From: Eonycteris spelaea
Taxonomy: Eukaryota > Chordata > Mammalia > Chiroptera > Pteropodidae
Assembly: GCA_003508835.1 (NCBI GenBank)
Contig: PUFA01000116.1
Span: 5,084,001 to 5,148,000, forward strand
Length of the DNA: 64,000 nucleotides
Direction: 5' to 3'
The position numbers and the translations under genes were made by a program. The notes beneath the pieces were generated by a model. It saw only the letters and a list, made by a program, of their open reading frames with translations. It searched no databases and was not told the origin of the DNA. Position 1 is the first letter of the stretch. The number at the start of each line of letters is the position of its first letter. Shown in pieces: positions 48,733 through 62,130 of this stretch.

Positions 48733-50100
48733 GCCCTGGCGACAGTGCCTATATTGGTCACTGTGGTGACTGTGCGCTGAGAAGCAAATGCAAATCTGGA
48801 TTAGTTATTAAGCAGAAATAGGGGTTTACGGTGTGCACTGTGTTTGGTAGAAATCCTTTTCAGAGTCATTGTGTCAAATCCTTTAATCCACAGTAAAGCA
48901 GAAAGACAATAGGTTCAGATAACTTGCATAAGTAAGCATGGGGTGTCATACGACATTTCCATTTCTACAGAATTTTATTTAAGTTTGATTACAAGATCCA
49001 TATTTTTACCATGATGATGGAAGCCACAGAATAAACTATTTTCCAAAATAACTAAGCATTTTATTTTTGAGAAAGGCCCACAGTCATACTCTCATATAAT
49101 TTTACTTTCTAATTCAGTTTTCAAATTTTGTTCCCACTTTCCCTTTTATCATTTGATTCGCTCTTATTTTATAATGTCTGCAGAATATATCCAACATAGG
49201 AGGTACTCAATAAGTGAATACAGAGTAAATATATGAAGCCACTAAACTAATGTAAACTAACATATGAATTAGGGAAAGAGATTTACAAATGCAACTCTGT
49301 GTTCACTAGGCTTAGGGCTTAAGCAAAGGAAGTTGGCACTACGTTTTTTATTTCCTAATGCTATGCAGGAAAACCTGGCTGTTTCCCTTCTGGCACAAGC
49401 AGAGCATATCACTGATCTGGCTGGCATTCATAGAAATAATTTATGGTACAGGGGCAGGGCAAGTGGTCATCTATGTAAAGAGTAAGCAATATCAAACTAC
49501 CCCTCCTGCCCTGCCCCAGCCTCCTGCAGGGCTTCTTCCGTGGTCTGAGTAAATGCTCTTCTCTGGGCCCCATTGCATTTGAATAATGTCTAATACATTT
49601 GAATGGACAGACAGATGGATGGATGGATGGATGGATAGGTGGGTGGACAGATGGATGGATTAAAGGTATTATATTAGAAATAACACTACAGTGCATATCC
49701 TGGAATTTAATCAAGTCATTTGTTTCATTTTCAAGTCACTTTATCATTTTCTCTGGCTGCCATTCCATCAACCATAGAGCCACAGGGATGACAGAAAGGG
49801 AAAACCTGAGATGTTCCATAGAAGTGTACATGACAATTTGTGACAATGCATGATACACAGGATCATTCTCAATGGAAAGCTTATGACCTAAGCTCTGCAA
49901 ATTCCAAGCCTGTCTTAAGCCCTGAAAGCTGCCTTTTAGTTGACCCCGAACCTCCCATTCTGGAAGCTGCCTTCTGGAGCCCTCCCTTCCTCCAGACCCA
50001 GCTTCTTTAAACTGCCACGCTTTGTAGAAGACATTTTACTCACTGTGGCACGAGCCCTGGCCTTATCTCAGAGATACCAGATTTAGAGAAACTTGCACAG
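48733..50100. other. 5' side of the receptor pseudogene, nothing recognised
   Basis: Contains only a tetranucleotide repeat (listed) and unassigned DNA. Confidence 0.4.
49604..49660. repeat. (GGAT/ATGG)n microsatellite
   Basis: GATGGATGGATGG run with ACAG and GGTG interruptions. Confidence 0.95.
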
Positions 50101-50122
50101 AAGTGAGAAGAGATTATGAAGA

Positions 50123-50632
50123 TCAGACATAAGGATCTTTCTCTCTCCAACAGTCTCTGAAAGCGGGGACTCTGAGATGCAGGAGCTGTCTCTGTTCCCT
50201 GGATGCAGATTGATGCAGGAACTGGGGACTGCTCACTTGTAGACCCAACTGTGAAGATTTTATAGTGAGGTCAATCTCCACGCAAGCCCTCCCAGATTGT
50301 TCCTGGGGGAGGGGGCTCTGAGGGAAATGGGACAAGGACACAAAAGATGCAGACATCATCTCTACCAGGAGAACCAAAGTTGTTTGTCTTTCTGTTTCCA
50401 TTTCTCTGGGCCCTGGGGATGAATGTTCAGGGGGAAATAAAACAAGCTGATACACTGGTATTGTTGACTTAATACCCAGACGGATCCATACACATGAAAC
50501 TTGTATAGTTGTAAGGGCAAACATTCTCCTGGGACCACACTGCAAATTATACTCCCCAAGTACTTGGGTGCTGATGGGTTCCTGAATCTCAGTCTTACCC
50601 CAGATGGATTTAGTGGAGCTTGGAGAAGGCAA
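50123..50632 (-). other. Unassigned 169-codon open reading frame
   Basis: The longest open frame in the window outside the receptors and the 18.3-kb frame. It starts MPSPSSTKSIWGK. The composition is Ser/Pro/Gln-rich with no transmembrane segment, signal peptide or motif I recognise. The region is less AT-rich than its surroundings, which favours chance open frames. It may be part of an old LTR element. I do not claim a gene. Confidence 0.12.
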
Positions 50633-50640
50633 AGGATCAT

Positions 50641-51485
50641 CCTAATGAGACAATGACTTCAAAATTTAACATTAATGTCTTTCTCTTTTTCTCCTTAGAT
50701 AATTCTAAGTTGGGTATTGGTAGATAACAAAAACACCTCTATCGACCTTTCCACGCTGTGGAAAGAAAGACGCTGAGACCTTTCCAGATGGTACCTGAGA
50801 TTTTATATGGGGTATTGTAAGTAAGGAAACAGAAAACCTTGAAGAGATGCTGTGGAGTTTAGAGGGCAGGAAATGCTGAATTCTTATTTTTCCTATGATA
50901 TAATCACGAAGTTCATGAATTTCTGATATGACGATGCCTTGGAATAAGGTGTTGTCTTTATATTCATGTAATAAAATACAAAGAGAATTTCTTATTTATT
51001 TCTGATTGTCCCCATTATGTACATCAGTTCTACATGTGTTAATGTGTGTATTTATGTGTGTGTGTCTGGATGTGTGTATTTTCTTATTGGGCAAAGTTTT
51101 GGAGAGAGACATCCTGAACTCCTTTATCAGAACACATTTGGTTCTTAACTCGAGAGAGGATTAACGTGAACAGTTTGGTTCTCTGTTAACAAGGGAGAGA
51201 AGAAAATATGCCTATGGTTTTGGGCTCAAAGACTAATCAATAATTCAAAACACCTATTTTTATAGACAAAAGAAAGAAGTTCACTGAATGATGTCCTAAA
51301 ATCTTTGGAGGGCTGAAAAGTTTGAAACTGCATAGTGGTTAAAAAACTAACTGGAACACTTAACGAGATAAAAACAGATTTACTGACTACTGAATGATTA
51401 AATAAATTAAAACTGAATAGTTTCCATTTATATATAGTATCCATATATGGATACTTCATATTCATAATTTCTATATGTAGATACT
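50641..51485. other. Intergenic, nothing recognised
   Basis: AT-rich with a short TG-rich stretch at 51040-51080. Confidence 0.4.
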
Positions 51486-51489
51486 TAAT

Positions 51490-51800
51490 AATTAGTCATT
51501 CATTAATCGACTCATTCAATTTACATTTATTGAATATCTGCTATATGTGGGCATTGTCTGAGACACTGGAGAAGCAAACACGAATGAGATACTGCCTTGA
51601 TCTTCAAGGATCTTATAGTTTCTCTACAGAGGGAGCCATGCAAATAAAAAAATTAGGGGCTGTTTTAGAAGTACGCACGGTATACTATGGAACCAAAGGA
51701 GGGTGTGTTAGATTATTCTGAAAGAGAGTGGAGATAGGCTTCATGATGAATGGAACACTTAAACACTCTCTAGGAAGATATGAAATAGACAGGACATGCC
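51490..51800 (+). repeat. Ancient interspersed repeat, family not assigned
   Basis: The plus strand reads 'TTGAATATCTGCTATATGTGG', then 'GACACTGGAGAAGCAAACACG', then '...GATCTTATAGTTTCTCTAC'. This is a decayed form of the common 'body of text' repeat with CTACTATGTGCCAGGCACTG followed by GGAGCTTACA. Sequence to about 52450 may belong to the same element. Confidence 0.5.
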
Positions 51801-52450
51801 AGCTGTAGTTTGGGGTATAAAAAGGACACAGCAAAAGAAGGGTATTGGAAAGGGGGTCCACAGACCAGCTTTGGTAGTGTGTCACAGATACTGTACTTCA
51901 TTATAAATAAAGAGTAGAATGATATGACTAAATATGTGATTACAAAGATTACTTTTTGTTCAGTGTAGAGGGCTCTTTAAAAGAATAGGTTTGGAGACTG
52001 AGGCCAAATTACAGGAAGAGCTGATACAGTCAAGTGAGTACCTGAGTTAAGGTGATTGCCATGGGAATGGGTAGGAGAGAATGTATATGAACGGGCAAAG
52101 GAAACACAATTATCAGAATTTAGTGACTTTTTGCTGCGGGGTGAGACAAAAAGCAGAACTGGGATGTTTCCCAGGTTTCTGGCTTAAATGGCCGCATGTA
52201 GGTAGAGTGGTTTCATTCATTTATACAGAGAATACCTGGAGGAAATGTATTTATGGCAAGGGTTGAAAAGGAGTATAGTATTTAACATGATGTGCCTATG
52301 GTATATACAGGTGGGTATTTCCAGCAGACATAAACTAAATTGTCTTGGAGTTCATTAAAGATATCTAAGCCAGCAATACGGATTTAGGAATCACATGTGC
52401 AGGTGATAAAATCATTGTAATTAACAAGGTCACATAAGGAGGGCAGGTTC

Positions 52451-54239
52451 AGTGAGAAGAAGGAGAAGAACCATATCTTCAGAATGACCAATATTTAAGA
52501 CAAAACAGAAGAAGATGCATCTCCAAAAGAGAATGAGAAAAAAGATTAGAGAGACAGGCAGCAAACCAGAAAATATGCCAGGATGCAAACAAAGATATTC
52601 ACTTTAATCGTGTGAGTGAGTAATTCTAATTTTTAGATGGAAGAGTATTTTTTCATAGGCTACGCTGAGGTTAACATTTATAGAAAAATAAAATATAATC
52701 AAAATTACTAAACGAAAGGCATTATTATCCTTCAAAAATAATATAGCACTTTTTTGCATCATTTCTCATTTGCACTGACAAGTACAGAGGTGAATATTAT
52801 GTTACATGTATAGAAAATTTTAATTTCCAAACTTCCCAGGATTAAGCAGTTAACCAGAAATATATACAAATGTTCAGTGACTTCATTGTGAAAATTAAAA
52901 GTAGTTATTACCCTGTGTGAAATAGGCCGAGATGGATAGAATATGATGCCCAGATAGATAGGGAGCAAAGCTCCCCAACAAGAGACTTCAATAGTCTACC
53001 CTGCCAGGAATTTGCCACATTCAAAAGGAGCTTCTGTCAGTACCCAGGAAGCACATCTCTACTCCAGCAACTTATTAAGTTTATTCTTAATTCTTCAGCA
53101 CACTCAGAAAGGGCTGATGATTGAGAAAGTAATCAATTTCACACCATCTCATTTTTCTCCAATTAGAGGACAAAAGTCAACACTATCTCTCAGATCTCCA
53201 GGACCACAGTATAAAATCTAGGGGAAGAACAAGAAGCAATGGCATCTTCAAACACAGAAAAATCAATATTAGATATTCAGTGCATTAATCAATATAAACC
53301 TAAAAGACAAATGTACACCTGTTAATTTGTTGGGGCTTTTTTTTTAGAAAACTATTAAATTCTCCTTCTTTCTCTCAACCGCTAAGCATTTGATAAGTCC
53401 TTAGGTGATAAAGTGTTTCTCAAAGCAGGGTCCAAGGACCACCAGCATGAGAACAGTACTTCACTCTTAATAAGAAAACAACAAGCACTTTGCAAACGTG
53501 AAGGCTTAAAGTAAATGTAAGGTATTATTTTTTTAAAAAAAAGTTTTTATGCATGCAAAAAACCTCAGAGACCACTGTAACCAAAAGTATCATTTTAAAG
53601 TTAAGAATACTGAAGGTAGAAAGCTATGACTTCTTCAAAACTAAAGGCAGATTTACAATAAAAACCCAGACATCTCAAATTTAGTGTATTCAAAATGGAA
53701 TGCTTAATTTTTCTTGTCTTACCTTTCACAGCAAGTTTCATAACTATCTCTTCAAGGTACTCAAGTGAGAAACTGAGTCATTCTTGATGCTGCTGCTTCT
53801 CCAAAATTTATTTGAATTCTGTTCACGTCTCTCCATTTTCAATGTTACTTCAATACTCCACAGTGTCTGAGGAGTGCCTGGATTAGAAGAGAGGGAGAGA
53901 GGTTAGAGCTTTATAGTTAAAAAGGGCCTTAAATATATACGTTTAGCTTTAATTTTAAATTTAATAATATAAAGATATAGATTTGCTACAATTAAAACTT
54001 ATTGAAAATCTTAAATATGTGTCCTATTTCTGGACCACAATGCCTACAGTATACTATAAATATTATTTTATTATCCCATAATTATCTTAGCTCTAACAAA
54101 AAGATTGTTATTATTTTTGCCTTAAAAGCATTAATTAGTTCAATTAAAATACTCTATCTTGTACCTTTCTTAATTTCTGTGGGGCTTTATTTTAGTCGAG
54201 CTGACAAAATCCAATAAATGAATATAAAGTCTCTTAATT
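52451..54239. other. Intergenic, nothing recognised
   Basis: AT-rich. A weak antisense MIR-like trace at 53580-53700 is too decayed to call. Confidence 0.4.
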
Positions 54240-54785
54240 TGGCCTCTGGCTTCCATTCCTGTCACCACACAAGCCATTCTCTGCATAGTAACAATTATCC
54301 CTTTAAAATGCAAAGCATATTAACATATTTCTCATGAAAATCTCCAACACCCTCTCTTTGAACAACAAAAAATCCAAATTCCCTTTAAGTCTTTGACAGC
54401 ACTGAATGATCGGTTCTTCCTCCCTCTTAAACCACATCTCTGTTTTTCCTCCTCTTCTATCAGTGTGTTAAGCAATACTGGACCTAGAACAAGTTGTAGA
54501 TCCGATGAACGTTCTAGCCACAGGGCTCCTGCACTTGCCCTTCCCTGTGCCGGAAGTGTGTTCTCAGTTTGTCACTTAGCTCCTTCTCCCCCGACCACAC
54601 TCACCTCACCTAGCACAGCAGCGCATGTCTCACATAGAATTCTGATGTCAGTCATTGTCTGCTCCATTGTCTTCTCTTCTAGAAGGACAGTCCTTAAGTG
54701 CAGGGACTAAGTGTTGTCTTATTATACTGAAATCTCAGTAGCTTCTCACAGTAGGTGTTCACTTAACTTGCTGCATAAATAAGTC
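54240..54785 (+). repeat. LINE-2 3' end
   Basis: The layout matches L2: 'CTTTAAAATGCAAAGC', 'GAAAATCTCCAACACCCTC', 'CTTTGACAGCACTGAATGATC', then 'AAGGACAGTCCTTAAGTGCAG' and the 'CTCACAGTAGGTGTTCAC' phrase before the end. The 105-codon frame at 54393-54710 lies inside it and is not a gene. Confidence 0.78.
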
Positions 54786-55529
54786 AACACATAAATGGTG
54801 ATTAGCCTTATTTCACAGTGACTATTTAAATAATTAAGGACATAATGCATTAGTCATTTTCTTTATCCTTTTCATGAAATAAACATTTTCATTGAAAAAA
54901 TATGGCCTTAGAAAAACAGATTTTCCTCATATGTTTGCTCATGGATTGCCACTGTCATTAAATTAAACTTAGCATGACTTATAAGAGTGGGAATTAACCA
55001 TCAAAGTGAATTACCAGTCAGCACCCTTTGATAAAATCTTTTCAGATAAATAAAAATTGTCTAGTTTAAATGTGTGCACTTTGCTTAGTTGTATTCTCTA
55101 TCGCGACCTATATTTTGTTGCTAACTTTATCCTCGAACCTTGAATTGAGTTCTAGAAACATAATCTTTCATCTTCTAAAACCCTAACTGGTAACAATAAA
55201 TGACATATCAGTTCAAGTCTTGATACATGTCAGAAACTGTTCCAGGAACTCTGATGCAGCAACTGATAAAAATATACTGAAACAGAAGGACTAGATGTGA
55301 AGGAGAGGATTGAGACTCTTAAGAAGTAACCTTGAACCCAGGTCTGTCTGACTACAAATTCCATGCTCTTAACCACCACTGCCCTATGTTGCATGTGATA
55401 AGCCCAGCAGGCACATGAATATAGATGCCCTATGGCAAATGGTCATGCCACTTTGATTTACTTTACTGCTTGTTACACAGAACAACTTTTTAAATGCTTT
55501 CTTCCTTCCTTAATTTTAAATTAATGTAT

Positions 55530-55870
55530 ATGCTCAAAATAGAGAAAAATGAAATTCACCCAGACCACCATTCAGAGATAAATTTTAACATTTGCTGTAT
55601 TTTTTTTTCAGATTTCATGTATTTTTAACATAGTCGAGCTCATAAAACTTCCTATGTTGTACAGCTCACCATAATAATTTAGGCAATATATCAGTTAACT
55701 TCATTTTACTTGTTGTATAATATCCCATTGTTTGAGCATATCATGATTTACTTAATCGTTTTTTTAGATATTGATTTTTTCATGTACTAAAAATATTACA
55801 CTATTTTTAAATACTACAGTAATGTTATACAGATTAGTATATACATACTTTTTCTATAAGTTTAAAATAA
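55530..55870 (-). repeat. Old LINE-1 (L1M-type) fragment, antisense
   Basis: 'TAATATCCCATTGTTTGAGC', 'CATGATTTACTTAATCGTTT' and 'ACTACAGTAATGTTATACAG' follow the antisense L1M order. Confidence 0.55.
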
Positions 55871-56099
55871 TGTTAAGATAAATAATTTACAAAAATAAAA
55901 AAAATATTGCTAAGAAATTTCACCTTAAAAAAATCATCCGTTGCAACTTTTTAAACTTCTATTGAAAATTTTACTGGTCAATTTAAATTATGCAACGGAT
56001 TTTGAGATTTACATATGCACATACATCTACAACTATTATTATATTTATGTGCATATTTTAAACCATGACTTCACTAAAAAATGATAACTTGTACTTCAC

Positions 56100-56920
56100 C
56101 GAAATTATAAACTTCTGGTTTGTGAAAGCACCAATAAGAAAATGAAAAGGCAAGCTACAGAATTAAATATTTGTAAGACACATTTCTGAAAAAGGACATC
56201 AATCCAGAATATATAAAGATTTCTTAAATTTAAAAAGGAGATAAATGACTCAAATAATAAGTGGGCTAATGGTTTGAACAGATACTTCACAAAAAAAGAT
56301 ATATAAAGGGTCAATAAGCACATTAAAAGATTTTCAACTAAAAGTCATCAAAAATACATATCAAAACAAGGAGACACCACAAAAGCCCACTATAAAGGTT
56401 AAAATTTTAAAACCCAATTATAGTAAAGATGTTGCTCAATTGGAATTCCCACATACTGCCAGTGGGTAATGTAAAATGGAACAATTTTTCAGTGCCTCAT
56501 CTACTAAAACGTTTCTACATGGTAAAGTAAGGAAATATTTTCAGTTATTTTCCAAAGAAAATGAAAGTATGTTCACACAAAGACATGTACACAAATGTTC
56601 AGAGCTGCTTTATAGAAAATAGCAATAGTAAAGCGAAAGAAAACAGGCAAAAAAGATAATATTCCGTATGATTGCATTCATATGAAATTGTGGAACCAGC
56701 AAAACTATTCTACAGTAGAGGAAATGTATAGAGCTGTTATCAGTGGTTACATAGGTCAAAGGGTGGAGGGACATAAATACACTGTAAAAAGATACCAGAA
56801 AATTTGGGGGTGATGGGAATGATCTATATCCTGATCATATTGATTTGTCATAACTCATTGGACTGTATTCTTAAAATAGATATACTGGTGTATCAGCCAG
56901 TAAAGTTGACTGTAAAGCAA
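56100..56920 (+). repeat. LINE-1 ORF2 3' end and 3'UTR (old L1M)
   Basis: It runs in sense order: 'AGATACTTCACAAAAAAAGA', 'AAGCACATTAAAAGATTTTC', 'AAGGAGACACCAC', 'GATGTTGCTCAATTGGAATT', 'TCAGTGGTTACATAGG', then 'CTCATTGGACTGTATTCTTA'. This is the closing part of an old L1, heavily mutated. Confidence 0.82.
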
Positions 56921-59639
56921 AATGACTTTTTGCTGATGGTTCTAATGCCAATCTTACCTATCTGCATGCTTTCTAGCCTATCACCGGCGCACAGCTGTAT
57001 CTTCCTCAACTGTGGGAAAGTCCTCAAAAGTACTTGCTTATTTGCTCAATACATCCAATGTCCCAACCATGCTATCTCCATACTCTGCATCTTGGGTGCC
57101 TCCAGTGCACGTCCACAGGTTCATGCACCACCACCCAACCCACACCCAAACTACTGGCTCATATCTTCTTCTAGGAAAAGAAGGTAGGAAAATGTAATAT
57201 CTGTTATTTCATAATTTTTTTCTCTTTTATCATTTCTGTTTTCACTGACTTCTTTCTTTTGCTTTTTGTTTTTCCTTCTTATTGGAAAATCCATACATGG
57301 AGTTTTATATACGATGATAGGGTGGTCCAGCTAGTCATTTTATTGTGATACTTTCAAATACAAATGTCTCTTGGACTGTATGGCTTATTCAATGAGTTCT
57401 TCAACCTCTTGTCTAATTGTGAGCAGGAAGGGTAGCATACATGTGAATGTGAGAGTCTGGGGTAAAGGAGTGTAAATGAGCTCACACTCTCATCCATCAG
57501 TGCTCAGACTTTCTCTTAATTCCTGTTTGCAGACCCAAGCCTCACTGGCTTCTGCTTTGTTTGGGATCCCAGAATCTAGGGTTTCTTATCTTCAGTTTCT
57601 CCACAGAATGGACACTCGGAGCTCCTGCACAGAGTGAGTCTTTGCCTCGCTGTGTGGGGATGCTGCAGAAGTCAGAAGAGCCAACCACTGTCATAACAGA
57701 CTTTCAGCTTATCTCCACTTCGCCCTTTCACATACCCCCGCCCTCCACTAGTGCAAGTGTCCTCAGGTCTATAGCCCATCAGGGCCCTTGGAGATAGCCT
57801 GTCTTACTTCCTGTTGGTTTCCCCCCCTGCATGCTCATTAGTTGGTAGCTTCTTCTCTAATAAGTTAGTTGTCATTCCCCTGTGTGTTTTCCATATTCAA
57901 AAACATGCTGCAATTTCTCTTGTTCACATATGCCTCCTCTGCCATTCTATTTGTTCCTGTGGGTTATGCCTTTTGCTCTTGCATTTCAATGGTATCTGGG
58001 AAGGAGAAGAGATAAATGTGTACAGTTTCCTTGTGCTAAGAGACCACTTATTATAACTTATAATTGTGTATTTGTCAATTCTTCACTCTAAGAATTCTCT
58101 CTCTAAAGTGAATTAAATCTAATTCATTAAAATTGTCACGCAAGAAAATTGCCATAGCATATTCAAGAAAATATTTTGGCTATTAGTAGCTTGCTGGCTT
58201 TTTTTTTTTTTTCGAAACAGGGATTTCGAAACAGGGAATTATTTACCTACAAAATAAACTGAAATCCTATATAAATTCTATTAGAGATGTCATGTTACTA
58301 TCTTTCCTGCCCAAACTGTCTATAATAAATCTAATCCATCCCAGGTTCTTCTTTCATTTACCTTAATCCCAACACTGTTCCACTGGCATGTTTGATAGAT
58401 GGTAAGCATGAAAACCAATGTAAACACAAGGTCAAGAAATTCAAAAGAACTGGTCACTCCAACAATAAATATCAGTCTGCTCCATTGCTTAGCTTCATGA
58501 ACCCAAACTTACTTCTACAAAAGAGTATGAATTAATGTTTTTCATCCTTAATAATCAGTTTAACTAAATGTTCAATCTGATTTGTATAAACACATATATA
58601 CACATTCTTGTGTGCTGATTTCCTCAGGTGAGGGTATCACCTGCCATATCCATCAGGTCAAAGACATGAGGTAGCCGGAATGTGCGCATGGGGTTGCTGA
58701 GAGGGCATTTATACTCTTCATTGCAGACCAGGTCAGTGCTCTATATCCTCCACTTGCTAGCTGACAGGACAAAACTGAGAGGCCCAAAGTCTGCACTCAA
58801 CTAATGGAAGAGCCTCAACCTATCAGTGACCTATTAAGTGCCTCTGGAGTACTCTCCATCACTTCCTCCCTCCCTCAGTGGCTATGAAAAAATTCTAAGG
58901 AGACTAAGTCGAGAGGTATGTGCCCCTCTGAGCCTGCCCAGAGAATCACCTTCAGGGTTTCACAGAAGTTTTCTTTCCCTTGCTCCCAAGAGCTCCTACA
59001 ACTTCAGTTATTTCACTAAAGAACTTCAAGGCTCAGGTGCCATTTAGAGAACTCATTAAAAGACAAAGCTGGAAATGCCTCAACATCTTGACAAAGATAT
59101 TTTTTTAAAGTTTTTAATTGATCTCAAAGGGACAGAAATTATTACAGGATCTAAAAAGTAAGTGTCAGAAAAAAAATTTCCTTGTGAGTTCATTAAAACT
59201 TCACCACTATTAATTACAGCAGGATCACTCTCATCTAGGCAACTGCTCAAGAGACCAAGGGGGCACTTGGCCTTTTGGGGAAAAGTCCTTGTTGTTCAGC
59301 TGTGGGGTCCCACAGTTAATGCTTAAGTATGTGGAGACACTTTTGTTGTAGGCTGCCTCTCCAAATCCTTATCAATGAATTGAGCTCTTTTCTTATCCAC
59401 ACGATTAGATAAGAGAATAACAAACCAAATAAACTGCTATATATACAGGCATATCACTAAGACCTTCATATGAATTATACCAATCATCAAAATGAATTAA
59501 AAAGTGAATATTTATTGCCTTTTTTTAAAGAAACTATTTCAATCAAGTTAAATAACTCATCCTAGCTCATGGTAAGTGACAGCCCCCAAATTTTAAAACT
59601 GATTCCAAATCTTTTCCCATTTTCTACTGATACAGTCTA
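56921..59639. other. Intergenic, nothing recognised with confidence
   Basis: Open frames at 56804-57187, 57561-57797 and 57814-58056 have no recognised product. They have L1-antisense or chance character. Confidence 0.4.
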
Positions 59640-60249
59640 GCATGAACTCAGCACACTCTCTCTAGATGTACTCACAGTCCCTAGTTCAGCCACCTAAACA
59701 CTATCCTGTGTATTTCTTCCTTGGCAACAGCAAGTAACAAAACAGGAAAACATAACTGAAGACATGATCAAGGATAACAACCAGAACCTCGAATTACCAT
59801 TATTCCAACATTAGCATTTCCTGCTGCTATCATATGTCTGCCCCAGTTACTATTAACTCCAGGTCTGACCCTACCATCTCCTGTCACAAAGTCCATTTGG
59901 ACACGTTTACTGATGCACTAAGACAACAGAATCTTTCTCAGTACACAGATACCAAATTGATGCCAAATTATTCAACTCTCTTAGTCCTGTAAGCCTTAAC
60001 TAAGTGTGAAGGAATGCTTAGGGTTAAAAAGCTGCAATGTCTGTCTGAGTCCTCCAAGATCAGATATCAAGACAAGATTAGATGTGCAAACGAAACACCG
60101 TGAGGTAAAATTAGGAGGGATCCAATGAAAGTTTGGAAGGCCATTTGATGCAGGTTTGTTTCCTGTGAAGGAAGAGAGAAGAAAGAGATCCAGCATATGT
60201 ATCGACTAGAGTCACAACCAGATACAGATGGTTCACTCAAATTTGGTAA

Positions 60250-60720
60250 TTAGAAGAAAGTTTGACAAAGGGAGTATCTATGAAGGGCAAGTGGAAACCA
60301 CAAGGGAAAGTGCAAGATCCCAGGACAGTGCCGGATCCTCGGCTGGCAATAAAGCCTCTTGATAAACCCTAGGCCCGCAAAAGGAGACTGCTGATACTAG
60401 AACCTGGAGACAAAGAAGAATGTGTAGAAAGGGTGGCCTGATAGAAACTGGAATCACAAATCAATGGAACCAGTCCACACTGACCTAGTAGGAAGTGAAA
60501 GAATTCTAGACTTCATTCTCCTCCCTCTCTCCAGTCTTTTGTCACTGATTCCAATTAGCCAGACCCAACAAGAACCCAGAGGGCAGTGAAGCCTCATGGT
60601 GTAGGATATATATCAGGCTTACCGAACACAGAACAGAGCAGAAAAAGATGAAGTATGGATATAGGGGGCCAAAGGAAGGTGTCCACATAGCATTTGATGT
60701 GTATATTCATCAAAACGGGC
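60250..60720. repeat. Unclassified interspersed repeat, same type as 42250-42760
   Basis: Phrases such as 'GGACAGTGCCGGATCCTCGG', 'AGGCCCGCAAAAGGAGACTG' and 'CAGACCCAACAAGAACCCAG' have the pattern of a repeat that often precedes L1ME-type 3' ends. Family not assigned. Confidence 0.4.
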
Positions 60721-61599
60721 CATGGTTTTGAACTCCGTCAGATCAGAATCCTCAAGGAAATTTCACACATATGTTATTTACAAATATTTACTTGTAAGAA
60801 AAATAACATTTTGAATTATCATAAAAAGTACATGACTTAATAGTGATAAGGAGAGAAAATTCTTCAGAAAAGAATGTCAATTAACAGTTGTAAAGAGTTA
60901 ATGACAGTATTAGAAAATCACTAATTTAGAGCCAACTTAATAGCTCATTCAACAGATGCTAAAATTATTGGCTGAAAATATTGTTAGGAGACAGTTTCCT
61001 CCCATAATCTCCAAGATCCAAGCTACAGAATACTAATTAACTTAAAAGGAGGAAATTTTTTCTTTACAATGAAGAAATCTGGAAATCTGGAAACCTCTTA
61101 ACCAAATCACCAACCTTAACATGATCACTGATGAAAGAGACTGACATCATGTGCCTCCTGATGATATGCACTGAGAAGAACACATCATCTGTATAGAATT
61201 CCTCCCAAAAAAGTTTTACTCAATCTATATATGATGAATCAAAATTTCAGGATGTTTTACAAAACAGCTAGCCTGGACTCTTCAAAAACGTCAATGACAT
61301 GAAAGACAAAGGGAAAGAAATCCTTCAAGATTAAATGAGACTGAAGAGATATAGAACTAAATGCAATGAATGATCTTTGATAAGAGCCTAAATTGAAAAA
61401 AAGCTCAGAGATTCATTAGTAGTTAATATTATTGCATCAATGTTAAATTTTTCGAGTGTGATAATGGTATTGTATTTAATACTTGTTTTTAGGAGATACA
61501 CACTATTCAGGGGTAAATAGTGTATACATACATGCTCTTTTAAAGTTAACTCATAATGTCTAAATCATACTTTTAAATGACTCAGCAAAATTATATATT

Positions 61600-61690
61600 T
61601 GGGAATCATACATATTATTTTATATATGTTATCATATAATTATATGTATTATATAATATTGTTGTGTATGTTTGTGTGTGTGTGTGTACA
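61600..61690. repeat. (TA)n then (TG)n low-complexity tract
   Basis: TATATAATTATATG followed by TTTGTGTGTGTGTGTG. Confidence 0.85.
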
Positions 61691-61890
61691 TATTCCCCTC
61701 CTTAATCTCAGCACTACTGACATTTTGAGCTTGGTAAGTCTTTGTTGTAAAGGGCTATCCTACATTTGCAGGATGCTTAGCAGCATCTGGTCTCCACCCA
61801 CTAGATACCTGTAGCACCCTTCTCAAATTATAATAATCAAAAATATCTGCAGACATTATCATATGTCCCTGGGAAACAGGCACAAAACTG
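61690..61890 (-). mobile_element. MER20-like hAT-Charlie DNA transposon
   Basis: Antisense order of MER20: 'TCAGCACTACTGACATTTTG', 'TTTGTTGTAAAGGGCTATCC', 'TTTGCAGGATGCTTAGCAGC', 'CCACCCACTAGATACCTGTAG', 'ATCTGCAGACATTATCATATG'. About 200 of the family's roughly 220 bases, inserted in the L1ME. Confidence 0.8.
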
Positions 61891-62130
61891 CCACTAATAT
61901 ATGTGTATTTATATTTATATATTAATGTCTAGGTAGCTGGCTATGAAGAGAAAGCAATATAGACAGATGATAGATAGATGTATATACATACATATATACA
62001 TGATAGAAAACGTGAAAATACTAACAATTAGCTATTAGCAAATATAAGTGTAGATATGGATATTCATTATATTATTCTTTCCAAAATTCTGTAATATAAA
62101 ATTTTCACCAAAAAAAGAGAAAAAGAAAAA

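Larger units (their letters stand above)
60940..62130 (+). repeat. LINE-1 L1ME-type 3' end, interrupted
   Basis: Sense order of well-known phrases: 'TCCTGATGATATGCACTGAG', 'AATTTCAGGATGTTTTACAAA', 'CCTGGACTCTTCAAAAACGTC', 'AAATGCAATGAATGATCTTTG', 'TAGGAGATACACACTATTCAG', ending with 'AAAATTCTGTAATATAAAAT'. It is interrupted by AT/GT microsatellite sequence (61600-61690) and by the MER20-like element. Confidence 0.75.

Noticed and set aside
49604..49660. Regular short repeats considered as a CRISPR-like array
   Set aside because: Plain tetranucleotide microsatellite without spacers, in a mammalian context.
54393..54710. 105-codon plus-strand open frame
   Set aside because: Lies within a LINE-2 3' end.
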